From Rhizobium sp. Root1212 (GTDB lineage: Bacteria; Pseudomonadota; Alphaproteobacteria; Rhizobiales; Rhizobiaceae), in assembly GCF_001424985.1 (NCBI RefSeq), contig NZ_LMDA01000007.1, positions 1 to 64,000 on the forward strand: DNA of 64,000 nt, given 5' to 3'. Below, piece by piece: positions 1-10,254 of this stretch. Position numbers and translations under genes: made by a program. The notes below the pieces were generated by a model that saw only the letters and a program-made list of their open reading frames with translations, was not told where the DNA came from and searched no databases. Numbering within the stretch: position 1 is the first letter of the stretch; every line of letters starts with the position of its first letter.

Positions 1-167
1 GCGGACGCGGACTTCAGGAGAAAATTTGTTCGTCGTTTTGCTTGTCATAGACCCTACTTCTCACGAGTTGGGGTCTCCGGCAAAGCCGGGGCGGTTCAAA
101 GCTGAAACCCGCAGGCTCCTCTCTCCGAGATAAAGTAGCTGGCCTCTTAAAATGCATCCACGCTGAC

Positions 168-2468
168 GTGGAGCTCGAAAAAGGTCTCGCAGTTACCACT
201 GCAGACGTCTTCTTCATTGATGAAAGCAGTCAGCTTTTTCCCAAGAAAATCGCCGTTGAGTGCAAAGACTGGAAGAAAGGTCTCGCCTCTTCTGACATCG
301 CGGAAATTTATAATCTCTACAGGCCGTCACTCGACAGCGGTGAAATCGATAATTTACTGATCATCGGGGACAAGGAGCTTTCACAACAGCCATCAAGGTC
401 GACCTCAGCATTGCGTGATGTGACGTACGTCTCATTTGAGCGGTTTGTCACGACACTGATGAATTTTAGCTATGTTCTTCAGGACAACATTGCGGCTTAT
501 CACAATCACGATTCCTCGAAGAACTTGATCCACACCAACGTAAAAGGGCAAAACAAGAGCTTGGAGCAAGCAGCTCTCGATTGGCTCGCATCAGACGAGA
601 ATATCCTGCTGACTTATGGTGGATACGGCGTCGGGAAGACCAGTTTTAGCCTATATTTCTGCAAATTGATGACCAAACGGCACCGATCGGGGGAATTCGA
701 TAGGATACCAATCCGGCTGACGCTTGGGGACCTGTTCACCAAACAAGACCTCAAAGGTGTCATATGCTCAGCGTTGACCGGCGCCGATGGGGGCGCCGCC
801 GTCCAAAACTTTTCCTACAATCTCTTCCTTCAGATGAACCGTGAGGGATATTTCCTTCTGATCTTGGACGGCTTCGACGAGATGCGTCACGCCATGACGC
901 TCGACGATTTCAAGTTCATATTCGAGGATATGGCCCTTCTTTTCGAAGGCAATTCCAAAACAATTATACTTGGCAGACCGGACTCCTTCTTCTCGGCGGA
1001 GGAAGAGAATGCTGTCATCGACGCGATCTTAACGAATGTGCTCGGTGATTTGCGCCGCCTTCGAAAAGTGGAAGTTGACCTGTCGCGCAGGGATCAAGTA
1101 GCCACTTACCTCGACAACTTTCTCGCACGGAAAGCCGCTGATCCAAACATCAGCCGGCTAAGGCAATTCAAAGACCGCGCGCTGGAAGACGAGCTCGACA
1201 TTCTGTCGAGGCCCGTCCAGCTGAATATGTTCACGACAATCATGAGCAGTGCCGCAGCGCCGGAGGGCAAATTCAGCCGATATGATCTCTATTTTCAATT
1301 CATCTACCGTTTTGTCCATCGTGAGCATTCGAAGGCGAGCCGCAAGCTAACTGTTGATCAGCTGGGGGATTCATCCATTGGATACAGCGACCCCCGTACA
1401 ATATTCATGCAGAGGTTGGCGTGGTGGCTTCTAACCGAGAAAAAGGAAAACCGATTTAGAGCTAGTGAAGTGCCGGCTGATTTCGTCCCGCAATCAATAC
1501 GAAATTCGCGCAGCAGCGACGCAGCACTCAGAGAGATCATCGTCGGATCTGTGGTGGAGCACGTTGGCGAGCCCACCGTACTTGGGACGAAGGGGCCGCG
1601 GATCTACTATTTCCCCCACAAGAGCTACGTCGAGTTCCTGGTCGCAGAATTCTTCTGTCGAGAAAAATTCAGCATCGAAATGTACACTACCTTCTTCCGC
1701 TACATGAATAGCGAGATCCTGTCGTTCATTGCGGAAGGCCCAGCAGAGGCAGTTTCGAACATGCGCTCCGGGCTTGAACACGCCAAAGGCACGATCAGTC
1801 AAGAGGTCCTCATGATAACTGCGCGGGACCCGGCGATCGAGCAGGAAGAGAAGACACTGGCGGAGGGCAATACAACGCCTGGCCGCCTGTACGTCTATTA
1901 CCAGTACCTTATGAAGAATGGGAGAGCTCAGCAGGAGATCGAAAGCTTCATATTCAACACTTTTTCGAGGGCGACTCCCGTAAACCGAGTGGGCGTAGCT
2001 TACGCGCTATCCGCCGACTACCTTGGACGATCAAAATGCGAGCCTTTATTGGAACGTCTCATTGCTTTCATTTTCAACAAGGTCGGGATCTTCAAGCTCA
2101 GGGAGATGCTGGCGGGTGGTTCGTCGATTTACTCCGTCGATGGGCCGGCCGCGCACATGATCTTTCTTTCGACATGCGTTTCGATTGAAAGAGGGGCAGT
2201 CTCAGTGGATTTGCGTGAGATGAAGCGATTCGCCCGGGATGCCTGCCAGAAAACCCTGTATGTTAGCGGTTACGACGCCGCACCAAGCAAAGACACAAAA
2301 ATCTACACCTTGAAACTCGGCTCCATCAGAGGGCTCTCCGCCGAAATAAGAGAATTTCTTCACTCGTTACCCCCCAAAACTTTGCACAGGTTCACCGCAC
2401 AGGTGCACGGTAGGGCTGACGAACCTCTGGCGGGTGCTTCGGACACGTTTCGACCGATGAGAAACTGA
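168..2468 (+). CDS. NACHT-family NTPase with restriction-endonuclease-like N terminus
   Basis: Large P-loop NTPase of the STAND/NACHT type. Residues 151-158 read GGYGVGKT (Walker A) and 229-240 contain LLILDGFDEM, the Walker B with the extra acidic residues typical of NACHT proteins. Residues about 12-95 look like the end of an Mrr/PD-(D/E)xK nuclease fold (IAVECKDW at 28-35). The C-terminal half shows no clear repeats. Such nuclease-NACHT proteins are known bacterial antiphage sensors, which fits the neighbouring Gabija genes. The first possible start in frame is a GTG at 168, but coding-like sequence runs upstream in the same frame to a TAG at 48-50 with no ATG, GTG or TTG start. The N terminus may therefore be truncated or frameshifted. 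Confidence 0.75.
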   Translation: MELEKGLAVTTADVFFIDESSQLFPKKIAVECKDWKKGLASSDIAEIYNLYRPSLDSGEIDNLLIIGDKELSQQPSRSTSALRDVTYVSFERFVTTLMNFSYVLQDNIAAYHNHDSSKNLIHTNVKGQNKSLEQAALDWLASDENILLTYGGYGVGKTSFSLYFCKLMTKRHRSGEFDRIPIRLTLGDLFTKQDLKGVICSALTGADGGAAVQNFSYNLFLQMNREGYFLLILDGFDEMRHAMTLDDFKFIFEDMALLFEGNSKTIILGRPDSFFSAEEENAVIDAILTNVLGDLRRLRKVEVDLSRRDQVATYLDNFLARKAADPNISRLRQFKDRALEDELDILSRPVQLNMFTTIMSSAAAPEGKFSRYDLYFQFIYRFVHREHSKASRKLTVDQLGDSSIGYSDPRTIFMQRLAWWLLTEKKENRFRASEVPADFVPQSIRNSRSSDAALREIIVGSVVEHVGEPTVLGTKGPRIYYFPHKSYVEFLVAEFFCREKFSIEMYTTFFRYMNSEILSFIAEGPAEAVSNMRSGLEHAKGTISQEVLMITARDPAIEQEEKTLAEGNTTPGRLYVYYQYLMKNGRAQQEIESFIFNTFSRATPVNRVGVAYALSADYLGRSKCEPLLERLIAFIFNKVGIFKLREMLAGGSSIYSVDGPAAHMIFLSTCVSIERGAVSVDLREMKRFARDACQKTLYVSGYDAAPSKDTKIYTLKLGSIRGLSAEIREFLHSLPPKTLHRFTAQVHGRADEPLAGASDTFRPMRN

Positions 2469-2473
2469 CCCCA

Positions 2474-3961
2474 TCAGAGCATGATCTCTGTCCTCTGGGG
2501 TAGGTTTTCCGTCGTTGCGATGGCGCCGACATCGACCTCAAAAGTTCGACTGGGCGAGCCGCGGGGCAAGGAATCGCTCGATCTTTTCACCACCTCGGGA
2601 AACATAAATTTCAAAAATGGCAGTGTATCCTGATCAGGCAGATAGCGCTGATCACCGGCGCGGATTGCCTCCTTCAATAAGCGGGCGCGCTTATCCCACT
2701 TCTTGCTCTTGTCTTGAGACACCAACAATTCTTCGCACCCGTATATGCGAAGCGCGAAACCCATCGCCAACGCATGCTCGGGATAGCCGTCACATATTCG
2801 GTGTGCCACCTCGACGAGGTGCTTGAAGTCCCAGCCGACCGGCTCTTTCTCGCGAGCGCTTAGAATTCCGTTCATGAGACCGGTTACTGCTCGATCATAT
2901 CTCTCGTTGGCCGGGGGCGTTACGCCCCGGGCCGACAATTCTCCAATCAAACTGCGCCAAGCTTCCTCGGTCGACACGCCGCCAGGCGTGTGGTGGTTCC
3001 TCCCGATCCAAAGGGAACAAAACCGTTGGCGCAAGTCGTCGTCGCGCCTCTCAGCGCTTTCCTTCTCCTGCTTTAGCAGCTGTTCCGACTGGCCTGAGTA
3101 GTCAAAGGCCCATGCCGTCTGTGTGTCGAGATTGGCGGTGAGGTCCCGAAAGGCTATGAATTCTGACTTCCATCGGTCTTGTATGGCGCCTGAAACAATT
3201 TCCGGGACGCGAAAATGCGCCCGAAGATAAAATGTCCCGGTGCTTTCAGAGAGAGCCGTAGTTTCCTCATCGACCACAAGGATGTTCGAGTTGTTGGGAA
3301 ACAACAAATCATCCGTCGTCAGCCGGCGGTAATCAGGGTCGAATTCGGCCATTATCCAAACAAGCAGTGCGCCTTCGTCGCGGTAGAAGGTTCGCCGACC
3401 AGCGACGACGTCCAGAAAGGTTGTTGAAAGTTGTGCCTCGAACGCAACGCGCCCGTGCACGGTGATGGCTTGGACATCAGGTTGCCGTCGGCTTGCTGGA
3501 TCTCGTATGGAGCGCCAATGCTTTTCGACCAGGATCTTTTCGTTGGACGGGTCCGCGGATAGACTTCGCACGATCCGCTCCTTCACCACTCGATGGGCAA
3601 GGCTCTCCCGCTGGCCTCGATATTTCAGAGCTTTGATATCATCCCGGCTCAATAGAGATCTGGTAACGGACGGACAGGACCCATCCTCGCGACTGTGCCG
3701 GAAAAAAAAGCGTTTCTCTCGTGAAGCTACGAGATAGACCGGAGTCACACACAGAGCGCACCCATACCTCGGCGCGTTGGCGAGACTTTCGCTAATCGAC
3801 ACCCTCTCGGAAATGAGGCGGTCATATCGGCGCCCTGAGATGAACGAGACAACATCGACGAAAGCGCCAGTTTCGAGATCGATGAGCTCGCTGATTTCGG
3901 GATCCTTCACAGGCTCGGCGAAAGCGAGAGGATCGAACGTAACGTTTCCTTGCACTGCCAT
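2474..3961 (-). CDS. CoiA-like / DUF6035-type protein
   Basis: A 495-aa protein convergent with the NACHT gene and nearly abutting it. It has a zinc-knuckle-like start (CALC near residue 70), a FFRH segment, and then REs-H-VVKE, RRQPDV, FEAQLSTT and WIMAEF segments in the order seen in CoiA-like/DUF6035 proteins. That family carries a nuclease-like core resembling very-short-patch or PD-(D/E)xK enzymes. A role in DNA processing or defence is inferred from this core and from the location beside Gabija. ATG at 3961 is preferred; a TTG three codons upstream (3970) is also possible, and the ribosome site is weak for both. No partner gene is evident. Confidence 0.55.
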   Translation of the reverse strand: MAVQGNVTFDPLAFAEPVKDPEISELIDLETGAFVDVVSFISGRRYDRLISERVSISESLANAPRYGCALCVTPVYLVASREKRFFFRHSREDGSCPSVTRSLLSRDDIKALKYRGQRESLAHRVVKERIVRSLSADPSNEKILVEKHWRSIRDPASRRQPDVQAITVHGRVAFEAQLSTTFLDVVAGRRTFYRDEGALLVWIMAEFDPDYRRLTTDDLLFPNNSNILVVDEETTALSESTGTFYLRAHFRVPEIVSGAIQDRWKSEFIAFRDLTANLDTQTAWAFDYSGQSEQLLKQEKESAERRDDDLRQRFCSLWIGRNHHTPGGVSTEEAWRSLIGELSARGVTPPANERYDRAVTGLMNGILSAREKEPVGWDFKHLVEVAHRICDGYPEHALAMGFALRIYGCEELLVSQDKSKKWDKRARLLKEAIRAGDQRYLPDQDTLPFLKFMFPEVVKRSSDSLPRGSPSRTFEVDVGAIATTENLPQRTEIML

Positions 3962-4064
3962 GACCTTCAACTTGGAATCTCTGCGAGACTACGGAGATTC
4001 GGTTGCATTTTCGAACGCAAAATGAGCAAATCCACTGGTCGAATTGCGTTGTTGCGGAGGGGAA

Positions 4065-4853
4065 ATGGAACGATCCTTTTCAGATAGGCACGGCTACAGC
4101 GGAGCCGAGCCGGACATTTCCATTCGGGAAGATGCACCCGACTTTCTCCGTTTTCAGGTCGCCAGCATCGCGGAAAAATGCGACCTCAGGCCCAGCGAAA
4201 TTCGGTCCATCGTTTGCAACGTCCTCTTGGAGGTACCGGATTCCAGGAATTGGAGTGAATATCCGAACATTTGGGACGAGGTTCTTGGGCTCCTCCAGCA
4301 CTGCGATTGGTATAAAGTTTATGACGTCGCCGAAGCCATCTGGCGGTCTCTCGATCGCCGACCTGATCAGCAAACTCGATTTGGAAGCGAACTAAACCGC
4401 GTATTTCGTGAGAAAGGCATCGGGTGGGAGCTGAAGCATCCGGACGGTATTGTCTTTCGAGGCGGCCAAACGTTCAAGGTTGCCACCGAGGAGGCCGTCG
4501 CCACCTTTGCAAAGAGTGGGAGATATACGGCAGCAGGGGAGATCCGCGAAGCCTTAAAGGATATTTCACGCCGACCCGAACCCGATCGCACCGGCGCAAT
4601 CCAGCACTCTATGGCAGCGCTCGAATGTGTCGCTCGGGACCTATCCAACGCCCCAAACATGAACCTGGGTCAGCTCATCAATGGCCTCGCCCTCACGGCC
4701 CCGTTGGGCGAGGCGTTACACAAGCTCTGGGGATATGCTTCGCAAAATGGTCGACATGTACAGGAAGGGCGCGATGCAAGTGCTGCCGAGGCTGAGCTCG
4801 TTGTCAGCGTTGCGTGCAGCATCGCCGTCTTTCTCCTGAAGCGATCAGTATAG
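4065..4853 (+). CDS. HEPN / AbiJ-like abortive-infection protein
   Basis: A 262-aa protein starting at an ATG with a strong upstream GGAGGGGA. The N-terminal part (SDRHGY..., then a region rich in R-x-I and W) resembles AbiJ N-terminal domains. The C-terminal half has the HEPN pattern: AIQHSMAALE, a helix with LGQLINGL, then YASQNGRHVQEGRD and a hydrophobic last helix. The R-H pair in NGRHVQ is where HEPN RNases carry their R-x4-6-H catalytic site, but here R and H are adjacent, so nuclease activity is uncertain. It ends 105 bp before the gajA start and is co-directional, so it may belong to the same defence operon. Confidence 0.6.
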   Translation: MERSFSDRHGYSGAEPDISIREDAPDFLRFQVASIAEKCDLRPSEIRSIVCNVLLEVPDSRNWSEYPNIWDEVLGLLQHCDWYKVYDVAEAIWRSLDRRPDQQTRFGSELNRVFREKGIGWELKHPDGIVFRGGQTFKVATEEAVATFAKSGRYTAAGEIREALKDISRRPEPDRTGAIQHSMAALECVARDLSNAPNMNLGQLINGLALTAPLGEALHKLWGYASQNGRHVQEGRDASAAEAELVVSVACSIAVFLLKRSV

Positions 4854-4957
4854 CACGCTACCCTTCAAAGGTACGCGGCCAAAAAGATTGGAAGCAACGG
4901 CTCTTCACGGTCCATATCAAATTCGTACGCCTTATGGCGATTCACAAAGGGTTCCCG

Positions 4958-7093
4958 ATGCATATCTCGCGCGTTCAGCTCGTTAACTATCGAAACTTCG
5001 AGCGCGCAAGTTTTCATTTCAACAAAGGCATAAACACCGTCATCGGTGAAAACGGATCGGGCAAGACCAATCTGTTCCGCGCGATGCGTCTCATGCTGGA
5101 CGACGATTTCCTTCGCTGGGCCTATCGCATGGAGGAAAGCGATTTTCATCGCGGGATCGGCAACTGGCGCGGTCATTGGATCATCATCAACATAGAATTT
5201 GGGGAGGTGTCTCAGGACGAAGCCGTACAAGCACTTTTCCTGCATGGGACCGGAGTTATCGAAGACGAAGCGATTGCTCGGGGAACCTACAATCTAATTT
5301 TCCGACCGAATGCCGCGATCCGGACGCGTTTGGCGCAACTCGATCAAGACGATCATGCGGGTTTGGCTGCGATCTTGAATGCGGTCACATTGGACGACTA
5401 CGAGACCGTCTTCACCGGCAAAAGCACCGCGGACTTTTCTGATCCAGCCGTGTACCAGGAACTCGTCGGAAATTTCGAGACCGTGCAGTTTCCGGCAGAG
5501 CTTCATCCCGCGACCCTCGGAGGAAGAGTTCCAGGCATAATGTCGGTCAGCAAGGAGGTTTGCTTCACCTTCATCCAAGCCCTTCGTGACGTAGTCAGTG
5601 AGTTCCAAGGCCAGAGAACAAATCCCCTTTTGACGCTCCTCCGCAGCAAAAGCGGGGATCTGGATCCAGCGGTGCTTGCGCCGATCACTGATCGGGTGAA
5701 CCAACTGAATAGTGAAATCGAAGCAATTCCCGACGTCGGAGAAATCCGGGCCGACATCCGCCAAACGATCCGGGATGCTGCCGGCGAAACTTACTCGCCA
5801 GCGAGCCTCGCAGTGCGATCGGCTGTCCCGGGTGAAGCGGATCGGCTTTTCCAATCTCTAAAATTGTTTGTTGGCGAGACCGATGATGAATACGAGGGAG
5901 CCATCAACGAGCTGAGTCTCGGCGGCGCCAACCTCATATTTCTCAGCCTCAAACTTCTCGAGTTCAAGTATCAGAAAGCAAAGCAAGCCTGCGCGAACTT
6001 CCTAGTCATTGAAGAACCCGAGGCCCACATTCACACCCATATTCAGAAGACCCTTTTCGACAGATTGAATTACCCCGACACCCAGGTGATATACTCCACG
6101 CACTCAACCCAAATTTCCGAAGTTAGCAACATTGAGAATGTCAACATCTTGGGCCGGAGCGGTTCGCGCTGCGAAGCGTTCCAGCCGAGTGCTGGCCTGG
6201 AAGCACCAAAAATCCGTAGCATTCAGCGCTATCTTGACGCCGTCCGCAGCAATCTACTGTTCGCGAAAAGCGTGATCCTGGTAGAGGGCGACGCCGAAGA
6301 AATCCTCGTGCCGGTGCTGGTGAAAGAGGTGCTGGGTGTGAGCCTCGACGAACTGGGCATAAGTCTGATCAACATCCGCAGCACTGGCTTCGAGAACGTC
6401 GCAGTTTTGTTTCACGATGATCGTATTCGTCGACGTTGCGCAATCGTGACGGATCTGGACGCCACCTTTTTCAACACTGACCCGCATCCGGACGATCCTG
6501 ATACGTTGAAGAGTGCCAAAGAGAAGGCGCTTGGCTCGCAGGCAGCTGGTGTCGCACGACGCACTCGTCTGACGGCCTTCAAGGATGGAAACGACTGGAT
6601 TTCGGTCCACTACGCGCCGCGCACGTTCGAAGTCGATTTCGTTGCAGCCGGGAACGTCGAGCTGACAGTTTCGGTGCTCAACTCCGTCTACAGCGACGCC
6701 GCAACCATTGTTGCTGCGACCGAGGAGCTGCGGTCCGGCGATGTGGCAATCTACGGAAAGCGAATCCTCGCAATGGCGAGCTATGCCAAGAAGGGCTGGC
6801 TGGCAATTCAGGTTGCTAAAGTGGTGACAGGGACAACGCGAATCCCCAGCTACCTGGTTGAAGCGATTTTTACCGCACACAAACCACTGAGCCGACGAGT
6901 GCTAGCGAACATGATTGAGCACCGGCTGAAATTCCACACGGATCCGGCCGTTATTTCCGAGGCGCAGGTTTTGGCGTTGCGTACGCAAGTCGAGGCATTC
7001 CGTGTCGGCGATTTGGAGATCGAACCGCTTCGAGAAGCGATCATCGTCGCAATGGCAGGAGACGTCATCATCGACGTTCTGGGGTACGCTTGA
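4958..7093 (+). CDS. gajA: GajA-like OLD-family ATP-dependent nuclease (Gabija)
   Basis: A 711-aa class-2 OLD protein: an ABC-type ATPase fused to a TOPRIM nuclease. GENGSGKT at 30-37 is Walker A, the signature region reads LSLGGANL, FLVIEEPEAH (about 348-357) is Walker B, and STHSTQIS is the H-loop. ILVEGDAEE (about 441-449) and the later VTDLDAT form the TOPRIM metal site. In Gabija, GajA cuts DNA when phage depletes nucleotides and works with the helicase GajB, which follows here with a TGATG overlap. ATG 4958 is chosen because AAAGGG lies upstream and the ABC domain starts there; the frame stays open further upstream. It is longer than the best-known GajA (near 580 aa), mostly at the C terminus. 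Confidence 0.82.
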   Translation: MHISRVQLVNYRNFERASFHFNKGINTVIGENGSGKTNLFRAMRLMLDDDFLRWAYRMEESDFHRGIGNWRGHWIIINIEFGEVSQDEAVQALFLHGTGVIEDEAIARGTYNLIFRPNAAIRTRLAQLDQDDHAGLAAILNAVTLDDYETVFTGKSTADFSDPAVYQELVGNFETVQFPAELHPATLGGRVPGIMSVSKEVCFTFIQALRDVVSEFQGQRTNPLLTLLRSKSGDLDPAVLAPITDRVNQLNSEIEAIPDVGEIRADIRQTIRDAAGETYSPASLAVRSAVPGEADRLFQSLKLFVGETDDEYEGAINELSLGGANLIFLSLKLLEFKYQKAKQACANFLVIEEPEAHIHTHIQKTLFDRLNYPDTQVIYSTHSTQISEVSNIENVNILGRSGSRCEAFQPSAGLEAPKIRSIQRYLDAVRSNLLFAKSVILVEGDAEEILVPVLVKEVLGVSLDELGISLINIRSTGFENVAVLFHDDRIRRRCAIVTDLDATFFNTDPHPDDPDTLKSAKEKALGSQAAGVARRTRLTAFKDGNDWISVHYAPRTFEVDFVAAGNVELTVSVLNSVYSDAATIVAATEELRSGDVAIYGKRILAMASYAKKGWLAIQVAKVVTGTTRIPSYLVEAIFTAHKPLSRRVLANMIEHRLKFHTDPAVISEAQVLALRTQVEAFRVGDLEIEPLREAIIVAMAGDVIIDVLGYA

Positions 7094-8898
7094 TGGTGTT
7101 TGTCTGGGAAGACGGCGACCTCAATGAAGAGCAGGTTGACGCCATTGAGCACGACGGAAGCGTGTACCTTGCCGCCTGCCCCGGAAGCGGCAAGACCAGA
7201 GCATTGACCGATAAAATCGCTTTGGAGTTATCCAAGCTCGAAAGCAAACGTCATTGGGTGATTGCCATCACCTACACACACCGCGCGGCCGAGGAAATCT
7301 CCGAGCGGATCGAGCGATTAGGCGTGGGAACGGACCAGCTCTGGATCGGCACAATCCACTCGTTTTGTCTTGACTGGATCTTGCGGCCTTACTCCGTCTA
7401 TCACGAAAAACTGCAAAACGGATTTCGCGTGGTGGACCAGCATGAAACCGAAGCAGTTCTGGACCAACTATGCCATCAGTCACCGTATCAAGTTCGAGCA
7501 CTCGATTGCAGATATTATTACTCGACAGCCGGGTGTCAGCTGGAAAATGCGAACCCGAACAGGCGCCTGGCTGCGCTTTCCGTGTTGAACGGATACTGGC
7601 ACCATTTGGAAGAGAACCGGCTGATTGATTTTGAGATGATTTTAGGGTGCGCTTATGACCTCATCGTCGCCCAACCCTCTATTCCCATCCTGCTCGGCAA
7701 GCTGTTCAGATACATCCTGATAGACGAGTATCAGGATACAAAGGAAATCCAGTACGCGATCGTCGCTGCGATACTCAGCGCCTCGGCTGGGAATACAGAG
7801 ACGTTCATCGTTGGCGATCCTAATCAGGCCATCTACGGATCGCTAGGCGGCTTCGCCATGGGCCGCTTGGACTTCGCCGCTCTGGCAGGCATTGCACTTG
7901 CCGACAAAAGCCTTTTGAGCAACTACCGCTCCTCGGACAGGATCGTCGACTACTTTTCCAATTATTGCGTCGTCCCAGCGGTCATCGAAGCTGTCGGTCC
8001 TGACAAAGAATATCCGAGCGTGGTCTCGTTCAATCAGGAAATCAATCAGCAGGAGCTGGACGACGAAATCGTCCGGCTCATCCGCTACAATATCGAGACG
8101 CTTGGCATTCCCCCTCACGAAATCTGCGTGGTTGGACCGCAGTGGATCCAGCTCGCTGCCGTCACGAGGCGCCTGGTTGCAGCGCTTCCAGAGTATAGCT
8201 TCGATGGCCCCGGCATGGCCCCTTTCTCTCGTGACCAAGACAACATCTGGTTCAGGATTTCACGTCTCGCCCTGACCCGTCCAGATCCTCAGCTCTTCGT
8301 CCGACGCACACGATGGGCCAAAGAGATTTTGGATCACCTCAGATCCGCGGGTGTCGACGTTTCAAAAATCTCGCCGCGTGATCTGCTGCGCCATTGCAAT
8401 AGCATCGAGATCGCTGTGGAAGATGGGCTGGAGTATCTGGAGTTGTTCTTCGCGGAACTGCTGTTCGTACTCGACATTGAGATCGATCTTTTCCCACCAC
8501 TCCAGGAGCACCACGTCGCCTTTTTCGAACGGTCCCGGGTTCAAATCCAACGACTGGAGAATGCCGGCGTTCAAGGCGTATCGAGCATTGCCATGTTCAG
8601 ACGTGTGTTCGCCACCCGAGCTGGCATAACGGTTTCGACGATTCACGGCGTGAAGGGAGCAGAGTTCGATACAGTGATTGCCTTCGCTTTGCTTGAGGGA
8701 ATGGTTCCGCACTTCTCAGAACCGAACGCGGCAGAGAGCGCCAGCAAACTGCTCTATGTTGTTGCCTCTCGCCCCCGAAAAAACCTGCACCTTATCGCTG
8801 AAACCGGCCGGATCAGCGGGATTGGCGTGCCTTATGAAACCACTCAGGTACTTGCTGAGCACGGCTTTGCTTATGATCTTATAGATGGTCCCGGCTAG
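7093..8898 (+). CDS. gajB: GajB-like UvrD/Rep-type helicase (Gabija)
   Basis: A 601-aa superfamily 1 helicase. Motif I is ACPGSGKT (28-35), motif II is LIDEYQD (about 209-215), motif III is VGDPNQAIYG and motif IV is LSNYRS. The C-terminal VSTIHGVKGAEFD and LYVVASRP are motifs V and VI. The start ATG shares its A with the stop codon of gajA (TGATG), so translation is probably coupled. A UvrD-like helicase directly after an OLD/TOPRIM nuclease is the defining layout of Gabija and of class-2 OLD operons. It closes the defence operon; the next gene is on the other strand. Confidence 0.82.
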   Translation: MVFVWEDGDLNEEQVDAIEHDGSVYLAACPGSGKTRALTDKIALELSKLESKRHWVIAITYTHRAAEEISERIERLGVGTDQLWIGTIHSFCLDWILRPYSVYHEKLQNGFRVVDQHETEAVLDQLCHQSPYQVRALDCRYYYSTAGCQLENANPNRRLAALSVLNGYWHHLEENRLIDFEMILGCAYDLIVAQPSIPILLGKLFRYILIDEYQDTKEIQYAIVAAILSASAGNTETFIVGDPNQAIYGSLGGFAMGRLDFAALAGIALADKSLLSNYRSSDRIVDYFSNYCVVPAVIEAVGPDKEYPSVVSFNQEINQQELDDEIVRLIRYNIETLGIPPHEICVVGPQWIQLAAVTRRLVAALPEYSFDGPGMAPFSRDQDNIWFRISRLALTRPDPQLFVRRTRWAKEILDHLRSAGVDVSKISPRDLLRHCNSIEIAVEDGLEYLELFFAELLFVLDIEIDLFPPLQEHHVAFFERSRVQIQRLENAGVQGVSSIAMFRRVFATRAGITVSTIHGVKGAEFDTVIAFALLEGMVPHFSEPNAAESASKLLYVVASRPRKNLHLIAETGRISGIGVPYETTQVLAEHGFAYDLIDGPG

Positions 8899-8935
8899 CC
8901 AAAGGTAGTCTGGCTTGAACAAGGTCGCGCCTCCA

Positions 8936-10075
8936 TCACAACACCCCCCATGCCCGAAACCTCCCCCTCCCGGTCATCTCGCGCAGGCCCAGCTCCAAAA
9001 CAATCCGCCGCGCCGCCTGCGGCGTGACTTCCAGAGTCTTGGCCACCATCCCGGCCGACACCAACGGCTTGGCCATCACCAACTCAACCAGTTCCGGCAG
9101 TTTTGAAGATGTCCGGCGCCCCTCCAGCTTTCGCTCCATCAGTGTTCGAGCCAGCGCCAGCCTGTCATGCTCCTTGAGTCCGGTCTCCGCGGCCGCAAGC
9201 AGGCCATGGGCGATGGCAAGCAGCCGGGTCTCCCGGTCGCGATGCCGTCGGCGATCGACGGGAATGGTTTTTAGGCCAAGGTTGATAGCGGCCAGATGGG
9301 TGCCGGTGGTAACGCCGGCCTGGCGCAGGATCGAGGCGGCCAGTAGCCGGCCAAGCCAGGGTGCATGCTGCAGGACGGCCAGCTCGTTCCAGGCATCGAG
9401 GGCGACGATCGCCTGCAGCACCGCCGGTAAGTTTTCGGCCTGCCGCAACACAGCGCGCCATTCCTCGAGCCGGGCACCCTCGTCCCAGTCAAGATCATAG
9501 ACCAACGGATCCTTTTCCGCCGCGCCGCCACGGTCGGGCCGTGTTGCGTTCTCGATCGCCGCTTCCGATCGGGCCAGAACCGCATCGATGGCGGCGTAAT
9601 CGACACCGGGGAGATTCTCGATGTCGTCGACATCTTCCCCCTGCCCTTCCGGATCGATCGCAACCGCCGGCCTCATAACTCCGGCCGTCGTCGCCTCGTC
9701 CCCGCCGCCCGACCCGATCTCCGAGGCTTTCCTCAGCGAGCGGATGCCCTCGGCAGAGAGCGCCCAATCCGGGGATTGGCCGGCGATCCGCCGACGAGTG
9801 CGCAGGACGTCGCGGGCGATGGTCAGCTCGTGGGTGGGTGTGCGAATATCGCGGGTATGGTCGTGGAGGACAAGGTCTTCGAGATGGACGAGTTCGCCGT
9901 CGATCCACAGCGAGGCACAGGCATCGGTGAATTGGCTGCGCTCGATAAAGCCCTGCCCGACCGGTGACCGGGCGATACGCTCGTCGAGACGCGTCAGGGC
10001 GAGACCGGCGTCGAAAGCCGGCCGCATCAGGGCTGTCATGCTGATTTTCGCGAGATCGTAAGCCATTGAAAGCAT
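8936..10075 (-). CDS. RHE_PE00001/DUF1612-type plasmid protein with C-terminal HTH
   Basis: A 379-aa protein of a type found repeatedly on rhizobial plasmids. The conserved core includes [44 protein letters not shown] and [15 protein letters not shown]. The middle is acidic and low in complexity. The last 60 residues ([27 protein letters not shown]) form a helix-turn-helix that could bind DNA. The biochemical role of the family is not known to me. A second ATG at 10066 is an equally good start since neither has a clear ribosome site. It ends 37 bp beyond gajB on the opposite strand. Confidence 0.7.
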   Translation of the reverse strand: MLSMAYDLAKISMTALMRPAFDAGLALTRLDERIARSPVGQGFIERSQFTDACASLWIDGELVHLEDLVLHDHTRDIRTPTHELTIARDVLRTRRRIAGQSPDWALSAEGIRSLRKASEIGSGGGDEATTAGVMRPAVAIDPEGQGEDVDDIENLPGVDYAAIDAVLARSEAAIENATRPDRGGAAEKDPLVYDLDWDEGARLEEWRAVLRQAENLPAVLQAIVALDAWNELAVLQHAPWLGRLLAASILRQAGVTTGTHLAAINLGLKTIPVDRRRHRDRETRLLAIAHGLLAAAETGLKEHDRLALARTLMERKLEGRRTSSKLPELVELVMAKPLVSAGMVAKTLEVTPQAARRIVLELGLREMTGRGRFRAWGVL

Positions 10076-10254
10076 GGTAAATGATTTGCTAAAAGAACTC
10101 CATATGAATATTGCAGTTCGCTACATGGTATGACTGGCTGTTGACCCTCTAACCATCGATAAGTGATGCTTATCGGAAGGTATATGTACGCGCGGCTTGT
10201 ACGCACCTGAAACTGGTGATACGGTGCACTTCACGGCCAAATTCGGAGCTTACG

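Noticed and set aside
6254..6880. Minus-strand 208-aa frame inside gajA
   Set aside because: Antisense to the TOPRIM domain; cysteine-rich in a random way.
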